Positions 9,237 through 17,916 of a stretch of DNA of 18,396 bases are shown here, piece after piece. The position numbers and the translations under genes are program-made. This DNA is from an uncultured Odoribacter sp. (lineage in GTDB: Bacteria; Bacteroidota; Bacteroidia; Bacteroidales; Marinifilaceae), in NCBI GenBank assembly GCA_900548135.1, contig URJC01000015.1, positions 1-18,396 of the forward strand, given 5' to 3'. Position 1 is the stretch's first letter, and each line of letters opens with the position of its first letter. The notes beneath the pieces were generated by a model. That model was given only the letters and a program-made list of their open reading frames with translations, was not told the DNA's origin and did not search any database.

Positions 9237-10640
9237 ATGGCCCGAGGCAAGAAACCCTTACTGGAAAAAATCGAAATAAAAAAAATAGCAGCAGAAGGCA
9301 AGGCTATTGCTTATATTGACGACAAGGTGTTATTTGTGCCCAACACTGTTCCCGGAGACATCGTCGATGTCCAGGTAACCCGAAAACGGAAAAGTTTCCT
9401 GGAAGGTTGTGTTACCCGGATACATCAGGCGTCTCCGTTACGGATACAACCGGAATGTACTCACTTTGGAATATGCGGAGGGTGTAAGTGGCAAAATCTG
9501 CCTTATGAAAAACAACTGGAATTCAAGCAACAGGAAATTATCGACAATTTACAACGCATAGGCAAGGTAAAACTAAAAAATGTACATCCTATTATCGGAT
9601 CACAACAACAACTTTTTTACCGGAATAAACTGGAATTCACTTTTTCCAATAAGCGTTTTCTGACCAGAGAAGAAATCGGACAGACAGGAGATATTGAACG
9701 TACACCAGCTTTAGGTTTTCACGTTCCGGGATTATTTGATAAGGTTGTCGACATTAATCACTGTTATTTACAAGGTTCCCCTTCTAATGAAATCCGGAAT
9801 TTCATCAGACAATTCGGCCTCACACACGGTCTCAGCTTTTATGATATCCGCCAACAACAAGGTTTTTTACGGACTTTGATTATCCGGACGGCTTCTACAG
9901 GAGAAGTGATGGTTATTATTGCTTTTGGGCATGAAGACAATGCTCAACGTGTAGCGCTCCTGGAAGCTTTAAAAGAAAATTTTCCACAACTAACCTCCCT
10001 GATGTACGTCATCAATGAAAAGTTGAACGATAGTCTGACTGACCAAGAAATTATTTGCTATCACGGCCGTGACCACATTTTTGAAGAAATGGAAGGTCTA
10101 AAGTTCAAGATCGGCCCAAAATCCTTCTATCAGACAAATTCTGAGCAAGCTTATAATTTGTATTGTGCAACCCGCAAATTAAGCGGTTTAACTGGTAATG
10201 AAACCGTTTATGACCTTTATACGGGTACAGGTACAATCGCCAATTTTATTGCCCGCAAAGCAAGAAAAGTAATCGGTATAGAATATGTACCCGAAGCCAT
10301 TGAGGATGCCAGGGTAAATTCAGCTATCAATGACATAACCAATACCTTATTCTATGCCGGTGACATGAAGGATGTCTTAAATACAACTTTTATTGAACAA
10401 CACGGCCATCCGGATATTATTATCACAGATCCTCCCCGTGCAGGTATGCACCCCGATGTTGTAAAAACCATACTCCAGGCATCCCCGGAGCGAATAGTAT
10501 ACGTCAGCTGTAATTCAGCGACTCAGGCGCGGGATCTGCAACTTATGGATGCATGTTATCAGGTAGAAGCAGTACAACCCGTAGATATGTTTCCCCATAC
10601 CCACCATGTAGAAAACATAGTATTACTTACCAGAAAATAA
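9237..10640 (+). CDS. rlmD: 23S rRNA (uracil-5-)-methyltransferase, RlmD/RumA type
   Basis: A 467-residue SAM-dependent RNA m5U methyltransferase of the TrmA/RlmD/RlmCD group. An N-terminal TRAM domain (about residues 5-63) is followed by a 4Fe-4S cluster motif with C74, C80, C83 (CGGC) and C176. The SAM-binding loop is DLYTGTGTIANFIA (326-339), then TDPPRAGMHPDVV (397-409). The catalytic nucleophile is C425 in YVSCNSATQARDL, and the C-terminal base is E459 in HHVENIVLL. All key residues are present. Sequence alone cannot fix which 23S uridine(s) it modifies; Bacteroidota members may differ from the E. coli U1939 enzyme. The start at 9237 is 14 bases after the sirtuin stop, suggesting read-through from that unit, and a perfect hairpin follows the stop codon. 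Confidence 0.93.
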   Translation: MARGKKPLLEKIEIKKIAAEGKAIAYIDDKVLFVPNTVPGDIVDVQVTRKRKSFLEGCVTRIHQASPLRIQPECTHFGICGGCKWQNLPYEKQLEFKQQEIIDNLQRIGKVKLKNVHPIIGSQQQLFYRNKLEFTFSNKRFLTREEIGQTGDIERTPALGFHVPGLFDKVVDINHCYLQGSPSNEIRNFIRQFGLTHGLSFYDIRQQQGFLRTLIIRTASTGEVMVIIAFGHEDNAQRVALLEALKENFPQLTSLMYVINEKLNDSLTDQEIICYHGRDHIFEEMEGLKFKIGPKSFYQTNSEQAYNLYCATRKLSGLTGNETVYDLYTGTGTIANFIARKARKVIGIEYVPEAIEDARVNSAINDITNTLFYAGDMKDVLNTTFIEQHGHPDIIITDPPRAGMHPDVVKTILQASPERIVYVSCNSATQARDLQLMDACYQVEAVQPVDMFPHTHHVENIVLLTRK

Positions 10641-10665
10641 AAAGTGGAGTTAATCTCCACTTTTT
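10639..10665. terminator. Bidirectional terminator between rlmD and dps
   Basis: AAAAAGTGGAG and CTCCACTTTTT form a perfect 11-bp stem around the loop TTAAT. It begins at the last two bases of the rlmD stop codon and ends seven bases before the dps stop codon, so A- and T-tracts serve both convergent genes. Confidence 0.92.
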
Positions 10666-10671
10666 GCTTTC

Positions 10672-11160
10672 TTATTTTTCAAGATAAGCCCTGATCATCC
10701 AAGCTGTTTTCTCTTTCTTTTCGATCATATCTTCCAAAAAATTGGTTGTACCAGCATCATCCGTATCTTCTTCCTTTTCCAATTGTTCGATATCTTTACG
10801 AATTTCACGAATCAAAGTATCGTTATCCTGACTTAATATAGCCAACATTTGTTTAGCCTCCGGCAGAGATTCAGATTCACAATGTTCTTTAATACGGTTA
10901 TGTTCCAAATAGCCAGCCAATGAGCCGATAGGCCGCTCATCCAATGAACGGATACGTTCGGCTATTGAGTCGATATCCTCAATCAAACCATTATACAAAT
11001 CTTCCATAAAAACATGATAAGAATGGAAACTGACTCCTTTTACATTCCAATGGTAATTCCATGTTTTTGCTAATAATACAAAATGGTCGGATAACAAATT
11101 ATTCAAGACAGTCTTACTTGCTTTTACCTGCCCTTCATTTAATCCAATATTAGCAGCCAT
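10672..11160 (-). CDS. dps: Dps family DNA-binding ferritin-like protein
   Basis: A 162-residue miniferritin that forms dodecamers, oxidises Fe2+ with hydrogen peroxide, stores the iron and protects DNA during oxidative stress and starvation. The inter-subunit ferroxidase residues are all present with exact Dps spacing: H37 (YHWNVKG), H49, D64 and E68 (DIDSIAERI). The N-terminus is short and only mildly basic, so direct DNA binding is uncertain. I start at the ATG at 11160 (MAANIGL); a TTG two codons earlier is unlikely. I see no confident promoter in the 91 bases upstream. The next gene on this strand is the esterase lipoprotein, with no clear terminator between them, so limited co-transcription is possible. 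It converges with rlmD. Confidence 0.95.
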   Translation of the reverse strand: MAANIGLNEGQVKASKTVLNNLLSDHFVLLAKTWNYHWNVKGVSFHSYHVFMEDLYNGLIEDIDSIAERIRSLDERPIGSLAGYLEHNRIKEHCESESLPEAKQMLAILSQDNDTLIREIRKDIEQLEKEEDTDDAGTTNFLEDMIEKKEKTAWMIRAYLEK

Positions 11161-11251
11161 AATCAAAGAATTTTAGAAATTAAACTTCATTTTATTATGG
11201 CTATAAACGAAGAAAAATAATTTAAGTTACCTCAAAATGTAAAGAAATGAA

Positions 11252-12172
11252 TTACAGTGTTTCCAACCATTTTTCAAGTAAAGTAGTCCATTCCGGATAA
11301 TATTCATACGAATCCCGTAATCCCCAACCATGGCCACCTTTAGGGAAAATATATAAAACAGCAGGCACATCATGCTTTTTCAAGGCTTGATAAAAACTCA
11401 CACTATTCATCACCGACACAGCTTTATCATCATCACTATGCACAATAAAAGCAGGAGGAGTTTGTGCAGTCACATGCAATTCGCCGGAATATTCATTCAC
11501 TTTGTCCATTCCAGGTTCTTCTCCTAACAATGCATGCCGGGAACCAGCATGTGTCAATCCGGCCTGCATAGAAATCACCGGATAAAACAAAAGAGCAAAA
11601 TCAGGCCGGGAATTAAACCTTTTTATCGGCTCTGAAGCATTTTCATTTCCTTGTTCATAATGGGTCATTAAAGTGGATGCTAAGTGTCCTCCGGCAGAAA
11701 AGCCAGCAATTCCGACTTTTACCGGATAAATTCCCCATTCTTTAGCTTGCATTCTAACCCACCGGATTGCCTGCTGAGCATCAGCTAACGGGATACGTTC
11801 ATGCCCGTTAGGCATACGGTATTTCAATATCACAGCTGTAATTCCCCGTTCATTCAGCCAGCGGGCAAACAAATGTCCTTCATGATTCATTGCCAAATGT
11901 GTATATCCACCTCCCGGACATATGACTATTACTTTGTTCGTATTTACCTTCTGTCCCGGACAGTATACATACATTTCGGCAACACAGCAATTAGTTACCC
12001 TCCCGTTGTCATCCTTCCTCTCTTTCCCGGCCAACCCATTTTCTTCCTCTGTTCCCATAGGCCATAACGGATATATTTCTGGATTTTGTCCTTTTATCTC
12101 TCCGCAACCTAACAAAACTGACATTCCTAAAAACAAGCTTAATAAACTAAATTTTACCATATCAAAACTCAT
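11252..12172 (-). CDS. Alpha/beta-hydrolase lipoprotein, BD-FAE/acetylesterase-like
   Basis: A 306-residue secreted esterase-like hydrolase. The N-terminus has a hydrophobic signal (about residues 7-20) and the lipobox LLGC with C23, so it is probably a lipoprotein of the cell envelope. The fold markers follow: an oxyanion-hole region CPGGGYTHL (85-93), the nucleophile elbow GFSAGG with S159, an acid at about D248 (HSDDDKAV) and catalytic H281 (GGHGWG). This matches the group of small Bacteroidota hydrolases annotated as acetylxylan/feruloyl-type esterases that act on plant polysaccharide esters or other acyl sugars; the substrate is inferred only from family. The start could also be the ATG at 12160 (MVKFSLL), which gives a more standard signal peptide. 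Its start region is divergent from crcB by 40 bases. No susC/susD genes are next to it. Confidence 0.88.
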   Translation of the reverse strand: MSFDMVKFSLLSLFLGMSVLLGCGEIKGQNPEIYPLWPMGTEEENGLAGKERKDDNGRVTNCCVAEMYVYCPGQKVNTNKVIVICPGGGYTHLAMNHEGHLFARWLNERGITAVILKYRMPNGHERIPLADAQQAIRWVRMQAKEWGIYPVKVGIAGFSAGGHLASTLMTHYEQGNENASEPIKRFNSRPDFALLFYPVISMQAGLTHAGSRHALLGEEPGMDKVNEYSGELHVTAQTPPAFIVHSDDDKAVSVMNSVSFYQALKKHDVPAVLYIFPKGGHGWGLRDSYEYYPEWTTLLEKWLETL

Positions 12173-12212
12173 TTCACAAATTTTATTTCCTTATTTTGCA
12201 AAAAAATTACTC

Positions 12213-12587
12213 ATGTTACAAAACATCATCCTGGTTGGATTAGGTTCCATGTTTGGAGGGATTTCACGGTATTTGTTTTCTGATTTGATTAAACAATGGC
12301 TCCCTTCTACTTTCCCATTTGGCACTTTCTTTGTCAATATGGCAGGTTGTTTTCTCATCGGTTTATTGGGAGGATGGCTCAACCATCAACCTCTGTTAAC
12401 CCACCCCCAGCGTCTGTTTCTCATCGTTGGCTTCTGTGGAAGCTTCACCACATTTTCCACATTTTCAATGGACAACCTAAATCTAATTACCTCCAAAGCC
12501 TATGGGGTATTCGCCTTAAATACCGGTGCCAGTCTTATTCTGGGCCTCCTGCTTACTTTTGCAGGTTGGAGCCTGACACAACGTTAA
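12213..12587 (+). CDS. crcB: Fluoride ion channel CrcB/Fluc
   Basis: A 124-residue, four-helix inner-membrane protein that exports fluoride as a dual-topology dimer. Family motifs are all present: GGISRY (residues 15-20), GTFFVN (37-42, with the pore-lining N42), and GFCGSFTTFSTF (73-84), which carries the phenylalanines and the threonine/serine stretch that forms the fluoride path and central sodium site. The start is the ATG at 12213 (MLQNIILVG); the frame is open much further upstream only because it overlaps the esterase gene on the other strand. The 40-base gap to the divergent gene is too short for a fluoride riboswitch, and none is seen, so expression may be constitutive. It is followed by a large hairpin. 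Confidence 0.95.
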   Translation: MLQNIILVGLGSMFGGISRYLFSDLIKQWLPSTFPFGTFFVNMAGCFLIGLLGGWLNHQPLLTHPQRLFLIVGFCGSFTTFSTFSMDNLNLITSKAYGVFALNTGASLILGLLLTFAGWSLTQR

Positions 12588-12606
12588 GATAATTCAAATC
12601 AATAAA

Positions 12607-12658
12607 AAATGCCGGAAAAGCCGGATACATTTTCAGTATCCTCACTTTTCCGGCATTT
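12607..12658. terminator. Two-tier hairpin between convergent crcB and S9 peptidase genes
   Basis: Outer arms AAATGCCGGAAAAG (12607-12620) and CTTTTCCGGCATTT (12645-12658) are perfectly complementary over 14 bp. Inside, GGATAC (12623-12628) pairs with GTATCC (12636-12641) around a seven-base loop, with small internal bulges of two and three bases. A- and T-runs at both ends and placement 14 bases from the S9 stop codon suit a bidirectional terminator. Confidence 0.85.
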
Positions 12659-12671
12659 CAGACTTAGTCTT

Positions 12672-14975
12672 CTAATATCTCCGGTTAAAACCGTCTATTT
12701 CATAAAAACGGTCTGCACTATCATCTCCCAGCAGATATTTAGCAAAATGGAACCACATTCTCCTTTGGTAAAATTCACCTGCTTTATATTGATAACCATG
12801 ACGTTGTCCAGGTAAAACAATCAGATCAAAATTCTTTCCGGCCTGAATCAAAGCATTAGCCATCCGGAAAGTATTCCCGGGATGCACGTTATTATCAATA
12901 TCTCCCGTTACCAACAAAAGATATCCTTTAAAATTCCGGGCCAACTCTGCATTCGTTGCTATCTTACTCTTAAAAGTACTTTCTTCATAATTTCCCTTTA
13001 CAGAATCTTTTACCGTCTTTTTAGTCTCTTTCACTCCATTATGCGTTTCTCCCCACCACTGATTATAAATATTATTATCGTGATTTCCGGAAGAAGATAC
13101 GGCAGCCGTATAAAAATCAGGATAGGTACACAATGCTGCAGTTGACATAAAACCACCCCCGGAATGCCCGAAAATACCGACTTTCGAACGGTCAATGAAC
13201 GGAAAACGATCTGCTAATTGTTCGATACCGTATTTATCATCTGCCAGAGCATAATCCCTCAACTGGTCATACCCATAAGTATGATACCATTTATCCCGTT
13301 GAGGACTTCCGCCCCGGTGTCCGAAATTGACAACAATAAATCCAACCTGCGCCAATGCCATATTATAAGCACCGGTAACCGTAAAATCAAAAGGAACAGC
13401 CTCAGTTTGCGGCCCCGGATAAACGTAAGAAATAACAGGATAAGTTTTCGTTGAATCAAAATCAACAGGTTTCCACATTACCCCATAAAGATCGGTCACC
13501 CCATCTCTGGCTTTCACCGTAAAACGTTCCGGTTTTTTCCATCCCATTTCATACAATCTTTTCAAATCGGGACTTGCTAACTCCAAAATTACTTTACCCT
13601 TGTTATCTCTCAATACAGAACGGGGTTCCAAATCTACCCTGGAATAATTATCCACCATATAACGGGCAGATTCAGACATCGCAACCCGGTGGTTAGCGTC
13701 TTCCGGCGTCAGTAAATCCACCCCTTCCTGATCTAATTTTGCTTTATAAATACAAGTATAATAAGGATTACGCCCTTTCTCACGTCCATATCCTTCAAAA
13801 TAAATTGTTCTGCCTAAAGTATCTATCTTCATCATCTTGCCTGCAACCCACTGCCCGGAAGATATCGCATTTTTCAGATTTCCTTCACTGTCATAATGAT
13901 AGAAATGTCCCCAACCAGTTCGTTCGGACCACCAAATAAAATCCTTACCTTCTTCCAAAATTGACAAATGATACATCTGATCATTAAAATAAGGTTTTGC
14001 CTGCTCGTTAATCAACACCTTCACCTCTCCGGTACGGGTATCTGCCCGGCAAATATCAATCTCATCACAAGTTCTCCGCTTACGCTGGAAAAAAATCTGG
14101 TTTGAATTTTTACCAGCTTGTAAAACCCGTAAAGTCTGATCCGGCCATTTATCTGTATTTATTTTCACAGGTTTACGGTCTTCCGCATCAAAAACATATA
14201 GTTCATATTGCGGCACATTCTTATCCCCAGGCATAGTGTAACGATATTCTTCTAATTTGGGCCGGTTAGCTAATACATCAATTACCCACAAATCCTTTAC
14301 TTTCCGGTTATCATTCCTAACAACATAAAACTTCTTTGAATCCTTGAACCAACGTGCTTTTGCCCAGGTTCTTTTGCTACTGGTATCCCGTTCATTATAA
14401 GCATAAGAATAAAAAGGTTCGCCATCAGTTGTCAATTGAATTTCCACAGAATCCTTATCCCCTACCTTCATCATATAAAGATTATGTTTCCTGGCAAACA
14501 ATACATAGGTACTGTCAGGAGCATAAGTGGCCCAATTATTCTTATTTTTTTCTGTTTTGACAGAATCCTTCTGTACCAGTAACCGGGTATCCATATTATA
14601 CTCATAATTGAATTCATCAACTTGAAATTTCAGCGTTTTTTGATCGTCTTTAAATTCCAACTCCTTTAGAGGTAACGCCTTCAATGAATACGGCTTAAAC
14701 GTTATCTTAGTCAATTCCTGAGCCAGATACGCATTTTCAAACAACAAACGTTTATCTCTTTTAGCCGGGTCAACAAAATACCATTGTGTCCCCTCACTCG
14801 TTCGGTAACTGAACCAAAACTTATCACTCTTTTTTAGAAAATGGGGAGCAACATTCAGACTTCCAATTTCTTCCCCGGCTCTCCGGAATTTTTCAGCTTG
14901 TTTGAAATTTGCCCGTTGTCCCCAAGCAGATTCCAACACTCCACACATCAGTAATAATAAAATAAATCTTATCAT
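12672..14975 (-). CDS. S9 family serine peptidase (DPP IV-like), secreted
   Basis: A 767-residue exported prolyl-oligopeptidase-family enzyme. An N-terminal signal peptide (about residues 1-19, ending ESAWGQ) precedes a beta-propeller domain (about 40-480, DPPIV_N type, including FIWWSERTGWGHFYHYD) and a C-terminal alpha/beta-hydrolase domain (about 500-755). The catalytic triad is complete: S605 in GHSGGG, D694 in DIDNNVHP and H726 in QRHGY, with spacing close to human DPP IV (S630, D708, H740). Two differences from true DPP IV are visible: the nucleophile elbow is GHSGGG instead of GWSYGG, and the double-glutamate motif (YEEE-like) after LTTDGE is replaced by a stretch with one E (YNERD). 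It may therefore not be a strict dipeptidyl peptidase. The likely role is periplasmic or surface degradation of proline-containing peptides. Divergent from the AlkD-like gene. Confidence 0.92.
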   Translation of the reverse strand: MIRFILLLLMCGVLESAWGQRANFKQAEKFRRAGEEIGSLNVAPHFLKKSDKFWFSYRTSEGTQWYFVDPAKRDKRLLFENAYLAQELTKITFKPYSLKALPLKELEFKDDQKTLKFQVDEFNYEYNMDTRLLVQKDSVKTEKNKNNWATYAPDSTYVLFARKHNLYMMKVGDKDSVEIQLTTDGEPFYSYAYNERDTSSKRTWAKARWFKDSKKFYVVRNDNRKVKDLWVIDVLANRPKLEEYRYTMPGDKNVPQYELYVFDAEDRKPVKINTDKWPDQTLRVLQAGKNSNQIFFQRKRRTCDEIDICRADTRTGEVKVLINEQAKPYFNDQMYHLSILEEGKDFIWWSERTGWGHFYHYDSEGNLKNAISSGQWVAGKMMKIDTLGRTIYFEGYGREKGRNPYYTCIYKAKLDQEGVDLLTPEDANHRVAMSESARYMVDNYSRVDLEPRSVLRDNKGKVILELASPDLKRLYEMGWKKPERFTVKARDGVTDLYGVMWKPVDFDSTKTYPVISYVYPGPQTEAVPFDFTVTGAYNMALAQVGFIVVNFGHRGGSPQRDKWYHTYGYDQLRDYALADDKYGIEQLADRFPFIDRSKVGIFGHSGGGFMSTAALCTYPDFYTAAVSSSGNHDNNIYNQWWGETHNGVKETKKTVKDSVKGNYEESTFKSKIATNAELARNFKGYLLLVTGDIDNNVHPGNTFRMANALIQAGKNFDLIVLPGQRHGYQYKAGEFYQRRMWFHFAKYLLGDDSADRFYEIDGFNRRY

Positions 14976-15055
14976 TATACACCTTATAAAAAATTAAACA
15001 TTTATTCCACTTTGCAATGATAGATAAAAACATCCGTTTAAACAAAAACATTTAT

Positions 15056-15063
15056 TAGTTTTG
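15056..15063 (+). promoter_or_regulatory. Promoter -7 box for the AlkD-like gene
   Basis: TAGTTTTG matches TAnnTTTG exactly and lies 36 bases before the ATG at 15100. No clear TTG/TTTG is present at the -33 distance, so the promoter may be weak or regulated. The 11-mer AAACATTTATT ends at its first base and has a second exact copy 50 bases upstream. Confidence 0.5.
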
Positions 15064-15099
15064 CAAAGGTTTCACACAATCTACATTCATCATCACGGT

Positions 15100-15657
15100 A
15101 TGGATTTCAAAATAGTCAACAAAAAATCTGAATTTCTCTATCAGGAAATCCTGAGACGGATTCACAGACTTCAAAGTGGTGCTACTATCGATAGCCTGAA
15201 AACAGTCGGGGCCAATACTGATAATCAAATCGGAGCCAGCTATGTCTCCTTGAAACAATTGGCTTCCCAGTATCAGCCAAACGAAACATTAGCCCTGCTA
15301 TTATGGAATACTCAAAAAAGAGAAGAACAAATTATTGCCTGTTTCCTCTTACCACCAGATATAAATAAGGAAAAAATTACGCAATTAATATCCCTATGCA
15401 TGAGTTTTGAAATTGCAAGCTACCTCGGTTCAATTTACCTCAGTAAATATCCGGATCTGGCAGAAATAAGTGAGTACTGGCTCGATTCAGGCATTCCCTA
15501 CCAACAAATTGCTATTCTGACAGCTATAGCCCGCCATCTTATAATAAATAAAAGAGATAGCAAAATTTCCAAAGCTTATTTTAATGACGTTATCCACCGA
15601 AACTTCAAAGATAAATATGTTCAGTTAGCAGCTGAACGTTATCGTTTTAACATTTAA
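15100..15657 (+). CDS. Putative AlkD-like HEAT-repeat protein (DNA alkylation repair family)
   Basis: A 185-residue, all-helical soluble protein. The pattern of paired amphipathic helices, with LALLLWNTQKREEQIIACFLL (about residues 64-84) and YWLDSGIPYQQIAILTAIARHLI (about 127-149), resembles the ALK/HEAT-like repeats of the AlkC/AlkD DNA glycosylases that remove alkylated purines without base flipping. It is shorter than B. cereus AlkD (about 235 residues), and I cannot confirm the DNA-contacting Trp/Asp residues, so DNA repair activity is inference from family shape. An in-frame TTG at 15061 would add 13 residues but overlaps the -7 box; the ATG at 15100 is preferred. pckA follows with its own promoter. 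Alternatively it is an uncharacterised HEAT-repeat scaffold. Confidence 0.6.
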   Translation: MDFKIVNKKSEFLYQEILRRIHRLQSGATIDSLKTVGANTDNQIGASYVSLKQLASQYQPNETLALLLWNTQKREEQIIACFLLPPDINKEKITQLISLCMSFEIASYLGSIYLSKYPDLAEISEYWLDSGIPYQQIAILTAIARHLIINKRDSKISKAYFNDVIHRNFKDKYVQLAAERYRFNI

Positions 15658-15670
15658 TAAATGTTAAAGG

Positions 15671-15705
15671 TCATTTTTAATGAGCAGGAAAACATTTTTA
15701 ATAAG
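15671..15705 (+). promoter_or_regulatory. Paired operator-like repeats upstream of pckA
   Basis: CATTTTTAATGAG (15672-15684) and CATTTTTAATAAG (15693-15705) match at 12 of 13 positions and start 21 bases apart, about two helical turns. The first copy lies in the exact dyad TCATT-TTT-AATGA. The second overlaps the -33 region of the pckA promoter. This spacing suits paired binding by a regulator, which is not identified. Confidence 0.4.
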
Positions 15706-15715
15706 AAAACTTTCT

Positions 15716-15723
15716 TACTTTTG
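15716..15723 (+). promoter_or_regulatory. pckA promoter -7 box
   Basis: TACTTTTG is an exact match to TAnnTTTG, placed 55 bases before the pckA ATG. The -33 position holds a T-rich stretch inside the second operator-like repeat and no TTTG, which hints that an activator may be needed. Confidence 0.55.
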
Positions 15724-15778
15724 TATAGTTATTACGGAAAAAAAGTATTAATAAAAGGTTTAATATAAATTTACTACT

Positions 15779-17386
<1,608 letters not shown>

Positions 17387-17390
17387 TTAT

Positions 17391-17418
17391 AAAAGCTCCT
17401 GCTTGGCAGGAGCTTTTT
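17391..17418 (+). terminator. Intrinsic terminator after pckA
   Basis: AAAAGCTCCTGC and GCAGGAGCTTTT form a 12-bp perfect stem around TTG, followed by one more T, starting four bases after the pckA stop codon. The next 175 bases (17419-17593) are AT-rich and show nothing I can name. Confidence 0.93.
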
Positions 17419-17593
17419 CATTTTATCCTTTCCGGTTTTCGGTATTTCTCATTTTTTACCCGTCAATGAAATTTTCCTTGTTTATTCATTTTTCTTTTTA
17501 GATTTATCTCTGATTCATATACCAAGGATTCAATAATAAGAATAGAGGGATACAAACAACATAATTACCAAGCAAATCATAACAAAGGGAAAC

Positions 17594-17830
17594 TTATACA
17601 GGCCCAAATTCCAACCAAAATTCAGGTGTATCATCTTCGGTCTCCAAGCTTTTATAATTAGTCACAGGAAAAACAGAAATTGTAGAAGGTAATACCACAG
17701 TCTTAACTTCCGCAACCTGATGCATAGAATAATAGCAGGCAATAAATCCAATCACAATTCCAAAACTTAAAGCTAAAAAATAGCCTATTATACGGTGGCG
17801 AATAAAATCAGATTTTCGCATTCTGTTCAT
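17594..17830 (-). CDS. Small single-pass membrane protein, hypothetical
   Basis: A 78-residue ORF I do not recognise. A basic N-terminus (MNRMRKSDFIRHR) precedes one hydrophobic helix at about residues 14-34 (IIGYFLALSFGIVIGFIACYY), then a short non-cytoplasmic tail with acidic residues (LETEDDTPEFWLEFGPV). The positive-inside pattern and clean helix make it more credible than the other short frames here, and the start could be M4 (MRKSD). It lies alone after the pckA terminator and downstream, on the same strand, of the putative structured RNA. No good promoter or terminator is seen. It may be a lineage-specific membrane peptide; coding status is moderately likely. Confidence 0.55.
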   Translation of the reverse strand: MNRMRKSDFIRHRIIGYFLALSFGIVIGFIACYYSMHQVAEVKTVVLPSTISVFPVTNYKSLETEDDTPEFWLEFGPV

Positions 17831-17916
17831 ATTTTAAATCACTAATGGGTGTTACAAAGCAACCAAATCATCCCCCTGGCCGGTCTAAAGGTATCAATCA
17901 ACCATTTTAAGTACTA

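Noticed and set aside
12173..12212. Fluoride riboswitch upstream of crcB
   Set aside because: The gap to the divergent gene is only 40 AT-rich bases and shows no GC-rich riboswitch helices.
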